Of a stretch of DNA of 18,316 nt, positions 14,241 to 18,316 are shown one piece after another; the stretch's first letter is position 1; each line of letters begins with the position of its first letter. The translations under genes and the position numbers were made by a program. The notes under the pieces were generated by a model. The model did not search any database, was not told the origin of the DNA, and saw nothing but the letters and a program-made list of their open reading frames with translations. The DNA comes from Candidatus Rifleibacteriota bacterium (lineage in GTDB: Bacteria > Riflebacteria > Ozemobacteria > Ozemobacterales > Ozemobacteraceae). The stretch is from positions 1 to 18,316 of the forward strand of contig JAKQKW010000051.1 of NCBI GenBank assembly GCA_029560455.1, written 5' to 3'.

Positions 14241-15953
14241 ATGGCTCTTCACTCACTGATCATTAACAAGAACGCCAGCTCACAGCGCAATCTGTGGATT
14301 TTTGCCATACTGATCGGCCTGGCAATAGGTTGTGCTTCGGCTGGTATCGGCCTGCTTATGATCAAGGTACCACAGGCCGCTAAGATCACTTATATCGCCG
14401 CCTCGATTGCGTTAGGCCTTGTTGCCGGTGCAATTATCGGCTGGTTTGGCCGCGAAATCCTGCGCGGTATCGTTCTTTTCATTTCCAATGACCTGACTAC
14501 CAAGGTTGGTCTGAAATCCGACACCTTTGTTTCGAAAAGAACCGGCCTCAGTCGTGAACTGGACCTGTTTGACCAGATGTTCAGGCTGGTGCTTTCGGTT
14601 CTTAAACGTGTGCTGCTGATTTCCTTCAAGCTTGAAGTAGCCTCTTCAGATCTAGACAAGACTGCCCAGACAAGTTCTCAGGTAATCAAAGAAATTGTGG
14701 AAGGTGTCGGCAGTATTAACCAGAAAGCCGGCGACAACGCCAACAATCTGCGCGAAACCATCTCGTCTCTTGAAAACAGTTTCAGCCTCTCTAAAGACAT
14801 CAGCTCAAAACTGATAATCGCAAAAGAAGACAGTCAGAGCGTCTCTGAAATCGCTGCCAGCACACAGAATTCAGTAAAAGAAGCCGTTCAGAAGATGCTT
14901 AAGATTAAAGAACTCACCGACGGTTCGGCCTCACTGGTTAACGACCTGAACGACCGCAGTAAACAGATTGGTACAATTCTTACCGAAATTGCCAATATCG
15001 CCGAAAAAACAAACCTTCTTGCTCTAAACGCTGCTATTGAAGCAGCACGCGCCGGCGAGCAGGGTCGCGGTTTTGCCGTAGTTGCCGAAGAAGTTCGCAA
15101 ACTGGCACGCGGTTCTGCAGAATCTTCAAAGAAAATCAACAATCTGATCAACGACATTCTGCAGAAAACTGAAAATGCTGCTGAAATGATGCAGAACAAC
15201 ACCATTCAGGTTAATCAGGGCATGCAGGTCGTTAACACTGTTGAAACAAGCCTTGGTTCGATGGTTCAGACAACCAACCAGCTGAACGACATTATCAAGG
15301 ATATCAGCACCTCAGCTGAGCGCCAGAGCGAAACATCTGACATCATGTATCAAAAGGTCAACACCATTTCTCAGATTACTGACGACATATCACGTCAGAT
15401 TCAGAACATTGCCACAACTGCTCTCAGCAAAACGGTAATCATCGATCAGACCAGCAGTTCTGCACGTGAACTGCGCACTCTTTCAGATGTCTTTCAGAAC
15501 GCACTCGTGCCATTCGACTTTCAGGTCGAAGGCGCCAACAAGCGTTCGGCAATCCGCACCGAGACCAGAGTTCCCTGCAAATTCAAAGTATTGCTGTCTG
15601 GCGAGCTTATCGACTCGACCCTCAGCGGCAGTGATTTTGAAATGCGCGGGGTCATCGTTAACCTCTCAGCCGGTGGCTGCGTCGTCGAAACCAACGAAGA
15701 TGTCGAACAGGGCAAATACATCATTCTGGCCTTTCAGATCGGCAGCAATTTCATTCAGGGCATCCAGGGTCGTCTGGTGCGTCTAAAAGCCGCTATCGGT
15801 TCGAGCTCAGAAGATTTCCTGTCTGATAAGAAGGTTGTCAGAGAGTGCATCGTTTCCTTCAATAATGTCTCAGCCGAGCATGAAAAGATTATCGTTGATT
15901 TCGTAATGAGTGCCCAGCGTCAGTTCGAAATCAATCTTGGACTTCTGGAATAA
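14241..15953 (+). CDS. Methyl-accepting chemotaxis-like signalling protein with C-terminal PilZ domain
   Basis: A 570-residue membrane protein. Two membrane helices (about 18-43 and 49-70) are separated by only a few residues, so there is no periplasmic sensor domain. A long coiled-coil signalling domain (about 130-420) contains the conserved hairpin tip [20 protein letters not shown] (250-269) and the following [20 protein letters not shown], the site that contacts CheA and CheW. The C-terminal part (about 434-565) has the PilZ features: RSAIRTETR (435-443) supplying the RxxxR arginines, and NLSAGG (474-479) matching the (D/N)xSxxG motif, so it probably binds cyclic-di-GMP. It lies 15 bp after nusB and 6 bp before the pilus/secretion ATPase. 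The likely role is to feed cyclic-di-GMP or internal signals into a chemosensory or pilus pathway. Confidence 0.9.
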   Translation: MALHSLIINKNASSQRNLWIFAILIGLAIGCASAGIGLLMIKVPQAAKITYIAASIALGLVAGAIIGWFGREILRGIVLFISNDLTTKVGLKSDTFVSKRTGLSRELDLFDQMFRLVLSVLKRVLLISFKLEVASSDLDKTAQTSSQVIKEIVEGVGSINQKAGDNANNLRETISSLENSFSLSKDISSKLIIAKEDSQSVSEIAASTQNSVKEAVQKMLKIKELTDGSASLVNDLNDRSKQIGTILTEIANIAEKTNLLALNAAIEAARAGEQGRGFAVVAEEVRKLARGSAESSKKINNLINDILQKTENAAEMMQNNTIQVNQGMQVVNTVETSLGSMVQTTNQLNDIIKDISTSAERQSETSDIMYQKVNTISQITDDISRQIQNIATTALSKTVIIDQTSSSARELRTLSDVFQNALVPFDFQVEGANKRSAIRTETRVPCKFKVLLSGELIDSTLSGSDFEMRGVIVNLSAGGCVVETNEDVEQGKYIILAFQIGSNFIQGIQGRLVRLKAAIGSSSEDFLSDKKVVRECIVSFNNVSAEHEKIIVDFVMSAQRQFEINLGLLE

Positions 15954-15959
15954 TCAAAC

Positions 15960-17729
15960 ATGGCACGCATTGAAAAAAAGCTTCTCGGTCAATCGCTTGT
16001 TTCTGAGGGCCTGGTTACCGAAGAACAGCTCAACAATGCCCTGCAGGAACAGAAAAAAACCAGCGATACACTCGGTTACACACTGATTCGTCTTAAATAC
16101 CTTAACGAACAGCAGTTGCTGGATTTTCTGGTGACCAAACTTGGTTTCAGCTATGCCAATCTGCGCAATTACGTCATCGATCCTGCTGTAGTCAAAGCGA
16201 TTCCTGAGAACATCGCGCGCAAATACCATTGTTTTGCAATTCTCAGGGTAAAAGGCGCCATTACGGTCGCGATGCTTGATCCTCTCGACAGCTTCGTTCT
16301 CGACAACCTCGAATACACGACTGCATGCAAGATCAAGCCTCTGGTTTCGACAATGACCGAGATCGAAACCGCGATGCAGGAATTTTACAAAAGCAACGCC
16401 ACAACCCATGTTCCAGGCGTGGGTGCTCCAAATACTTCCTCTTCGCCGACTCAGGCCCCAGCCAGCACCAGTATCGAAGATTTCGCCAAAAAGATTCAGG
16501 GCGCCAGCGAAAAACGCATGGGTGATACGGTAATCGACCTGGCTGCCATCAACGTTACCGATAAACAGAGCATTATTCAGCTGGTTAACCTTATCATTCT
16601 GCGTGCTATTAAAGAAAAGGCTTCTGACATTCATATCGAGCCTGATGAAACGGCTCTGAGAACAAGATTCAGAATTGATGGCATGCTTCAGGAAGTAATG
16701 TCACTGCCAAAGACCTTTGAAGCAGCCTGCATTTCGCGCTGCAAGGTCATGGCCGAACTCGATATCGCCGAAAAGCGCATTCCCCAGGATGGCCGCATCA
16801 AGCTGCAGCTGCAGAACCGCGAGATCGATCTGCGCGTTTCAACCTACCCCACCCTGCGCGGTGAAAAGGTGGTTATGCGTATTCTCGACAAGAGCAGCGT
16901 TATCTATGGGCTAGAAGAACTCGGATTTCCGGATGATACACTTGCGGCTTTCACCGGGTTGATCAATAAGCCGAACGGTATCGTTCTGGTAACCGGCCCC
17001 ACAGGCAGTGGTAAAACCTCGACTCTTTATGCTGCCCTGCAGTGTATCAAAGATCCGTCGATAAACATCGTAACGATCGAGGACCCGGTTGAATACCAGC
17101 TGGCCAACATCAATCAGGGCCAGATCAACCCGAAAGCCGGCTTTACCTTTGCTGGCGGCCTGCGTTCAATTCTGCGCCAGGACCCTGATGTAATCATGGT
17201 CGGCGAAATACGCGACTATGACACGGCAGAAATAGCGATCAGAGCGGCCCTTACCGGGCATCTGGTCTTTTCGACCCTGCACACCAATGACTCTGCCGGG
17301 GCTATGACCAGACTCATCGACATGAGCGTAGAGCCATTTCTGGTTGCCAGCTCGATTATCGGAGTTATGGCGCAGCGACTTGTCAGAACCATATGTAATG
17401 AATGCAAAGAAGAATACCAACCGCCCCCGGCAGTCATCAAGCGCTCAAAGCTTCTTTATCAGGCCGGCAAAACCCAGGTTTTCCAGGGCAAGGGCTGTGG
17501 CAAATGTAACCAGACAGGCTATCGCGGCCGCACAACCATTACTGAACTGCTGGTTCCCAATGAGCGCATCAAGGAACTGATTGTCGAGAAATCAGCGACC
17601 AGCGTCATCAAAAACGAAGCCATGAAACAGGGAATGCGCACCCTGCGTCAGGATGGCCTTGCAAAAGTTCTGCGCGGCATCACCACCCTTTCTGAAGTAA
17701 TAAGGGTTTCGGCTGACGACGAAATCTGA
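15960..17729 (+). CDS. pilB: Type IV pilus assembly / type II secretion ATPase (PilB/GspE family)
   Basis: A hexameric cytosolic ATPase that drives pilus extension or pseudopilus assembly. In 589 residues: an N-terminal MshEN/T2SSE_N domain (about 1-145, with LLGQSLVSEGLVTEEQLNNA), a Pro/Ser/Thr-rich linker (about 145-172), the N2 domain with ASDIHIEP (221-228), Walker A GPTGSGKT (346-353), the Asp box VTIEDPVEYQ, Walker B DPDVIMVGEIRD with E416, the His box LTGHLVFSTLHTNDS, and a zinc tetracysteine (C479, C482, C513, C516). MshEN domains in this family can bind cyclic-di-GMP; the upstream neighbour carries a PilZ domain. No other pilus gene is visible, so PilB versus GspE is decided only by general resemblance. 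It follows the chemoreceptor-like gene by 6 bp. Confidence 0.92.
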   Translation: MARIEKKLLGQSLVSEGLVTEEQLNNALQEQKKTSDTLGYTLIRLKYLNEQQLLDFLVTKLGFSYANLRNYVIDPAVVKAIPENIARKYHCFAILRVKGAITVAMLDPLDSFVLDNLEYTTACKIKPLVSTMTEIETAMQEFYKSNATTHVPGVGAPNTSSSPTQAPASTSIEDFAKKIQGASEKRMGDTVIDLAAINVTDKQSIIQLVNLIILRAIKEKASDIHIEPDETALRTRFRIDGMLQEVMSLPKTFEAACISRCKVMAELDIAEKRIPQDGRIKLQLQNREIDLRVSTYPTLRGEKVVMRILDKSSVIYGLEELGFPDDTLAAFTGLINKPNGIVLVTGPTGSGKTSTLYAALQCIKDPSINIVTIEDPVEYQLANINQGQINPKAGFTFAGGLRSILRQDPDVIMVGEIRDYDTAEIAIRAALTGHLVFSTLHTNDSAGAMTRLIDMSVEPFLVASSIIGVMAQRLVRTICNECKEEYQPPPAVIKRSKLLYQAGKTQVFQGKGCGKCNQTGYRGRTTITELLVPNERIKELIVEKSATSVIKNEAMKQGMRTLRQDGLAKVLRGITTLSEVIRVSADDEI

Positions 17730-17735
17730 TCAGTC

Positions 17736-18316
17736 ATGCCACAACTTTTTCATAGCCTTGTAAAGGCAGTATCGGAGCCGTTTCGCTGCCTTGCCCCTGA
17801 AATTTCAGTTTTTCAGCAGACTTCTCCTTACATAGAAAAAGTTACACCTGCCAGAACTTTAAGTATTTCGCTGACCGACCACGAATGCCAGCAAAAATGC
17901 GCACACTGCAACGGTCATTATCTGAAAGGGATGCAGCCTTTTTCGAAGCTCGACGGGGTTAATCTCAATGCTTATGATGCTGTTCTGATAAGCGGCGGCA
18001 GCACATCTGCTGGTGAAGTTCCTATCAGGCAGCATGTTGACGCGATTCTCTCGCTACCACCACACCTTAAGCTGAACCTGCACACCGGTTACCAATCGGC
18101 AGAGAGTCTTCTGCCGCTCAAGCAGAAAAACCCGGTGGTGTCATTCGATCTTCCGGTCTGTGACGAGGTGGTTAAAGAGGTTTACGGGCTTCCTTACAGT
18201 CACGATGATTTTCGCAGACTGTATCTGGAGTATTCGCGGCATTTTCGCACGGTTGCGCACGTCACTCTCGGGCTGGCACCATCAGGTAAAGCCGCAGAAG
18301 AGATGGCAACCGTCAA
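17736..18316 (+). CDS. Radical SAM family protein, C-terminus cut off by window edge
   Basis: The open frame runs from an ATG 6 bp after the pilus/secretion ATPase stop to the window edge (193 codons visible). The radical SAM iron-sulfur motif is complete: C51-x3-C55-x2-C58 in HECQQKCAHCNG. A GGS segment in AVLISGGSTSAGEVPI (83-98 region) fits the SAM-binding GGE-like loop. The barrel order continues with LKLNLHTGYQSAE and NPVVSFDLPVCDE, which resembles the core of radical SAM proteins related to the biotin-synthase/elongator class; I do not assign a substrate. No clear ribosome site is present, so translation may be coupled. It is probably the last visible gene of the ppdK-nusB-receptor-ATPase run. 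Confidence 0.85.
   Translation, partial: MPQLFHSLVKAVSEPFRCLAPEISVFQQTSPYIEKVTPARTLSISLTDHECQQKCAHCNGHYLKGMQPFSKLDGVNLNAYDAVLISGGSTSAGEVPIRQHVDAILSLPPHLKLNLHTGYQSAESLLPLKQKNPVVSFDLPVCDEVVKEVYGLPYSHDDFRRLYLEYSRHFRTVAHVTLGLAPSGKAAEEMATV

Noticed and set aside
15954..16634. A 226-codon minus-strand open frame opposite the PilB/GspE gene
   Set aside because: It is a shadow of codon bias in the ATPase gene, with no ribosome site or domain.

Overview
The window looks like chromosomal DNA of a Gram-negative-type, motile bacterium that ferments or interconverts sugars. The evidence is a type IV pilus/type II secretion ATPase, a candidate lipoprotein peptide, a PilZ-tailed chemoreceptor-like protein, pyruvate phosphate dikinase and bacterial microcompartment (BMC) parts. 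G+C appears moderate (about half, not counted). I cannot name the phylum from sequence alone; a Candidatus Riflebacteria/Ozemobacteria-like genome is a low-confidence guess. I see no mobile element, phage gene or CRISPR array.

Left part, mostly minus strand (1-3455): the start of a PLP-dependent methionine gamma-lyase/cystathionine gamma-lyase type enzyme, cut by the window edge; tRNA-Pro(GGG) with its own promoter and terminator; then a two-gene operon in which a nitrilase-superfamily hydrolase is followed, 3 bp later, by a class III (CaiB/BaiF) CoA-transferase. A divergent promoter region (about 3456-3609) separates this operon from pgi.

Centre, plus strand (3610-7892): glucose-6-phosphate isomerase, a small very charged Arg/Glu/Gln/Ala-rich protein with a strong terminator, and then the most distinctive block. 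Two tandem EutN/CcmL-type BMC vertex proteins lie directly upstream of a 505-residue fusion protein. That protein has a likely encapsulation helix, a flavoprotein-like domain, a cysteine-rich linker and a complete deoxyribose-phosphate aldolase (DeoC). No hexameric shell gene is present, so this is probably a satellite BMC locus bringing the aldolase and vertex caps to a shell encoded elsewhere.

A perfect 17-bp inverted repeat (7901-7944) ends that operon. It also bounds, from the other side, a tiny minus-strand unit of two overlapping ORFs (22 and 24 codons), both with good Shine-Dalgarno sites: one is a hydrophobic peptide, the other is almost only a lipoprotein signal sequence. Upstream of them on the same strand is a three-gene operon of unrecognised envelope proteins (8221-10105): a membrane-anchored protein, a four-helix membrane protein made by internal duplication, and a secreted possible FecR-like protein.

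Right part, plus strand (10161-18316): a stand-alone response-regulator receiver whose promoter implies a leaderless or nearly leaderless mRNA, then a compact run: ppdK, an enlarged nusB, a chemoreceptor-like protein with a C-terminal PilZ domain, a GspE/PilB ATPase, and a truncated radical SAM protein. Gaps are only 6-15 bp, suggesting one operon led by the ppdK promoter. The adjacency of a PilZ signalling protein and a pilus/secretion ATPase suggests, as inference, that cyclic-di-GMP and motility are linked here.
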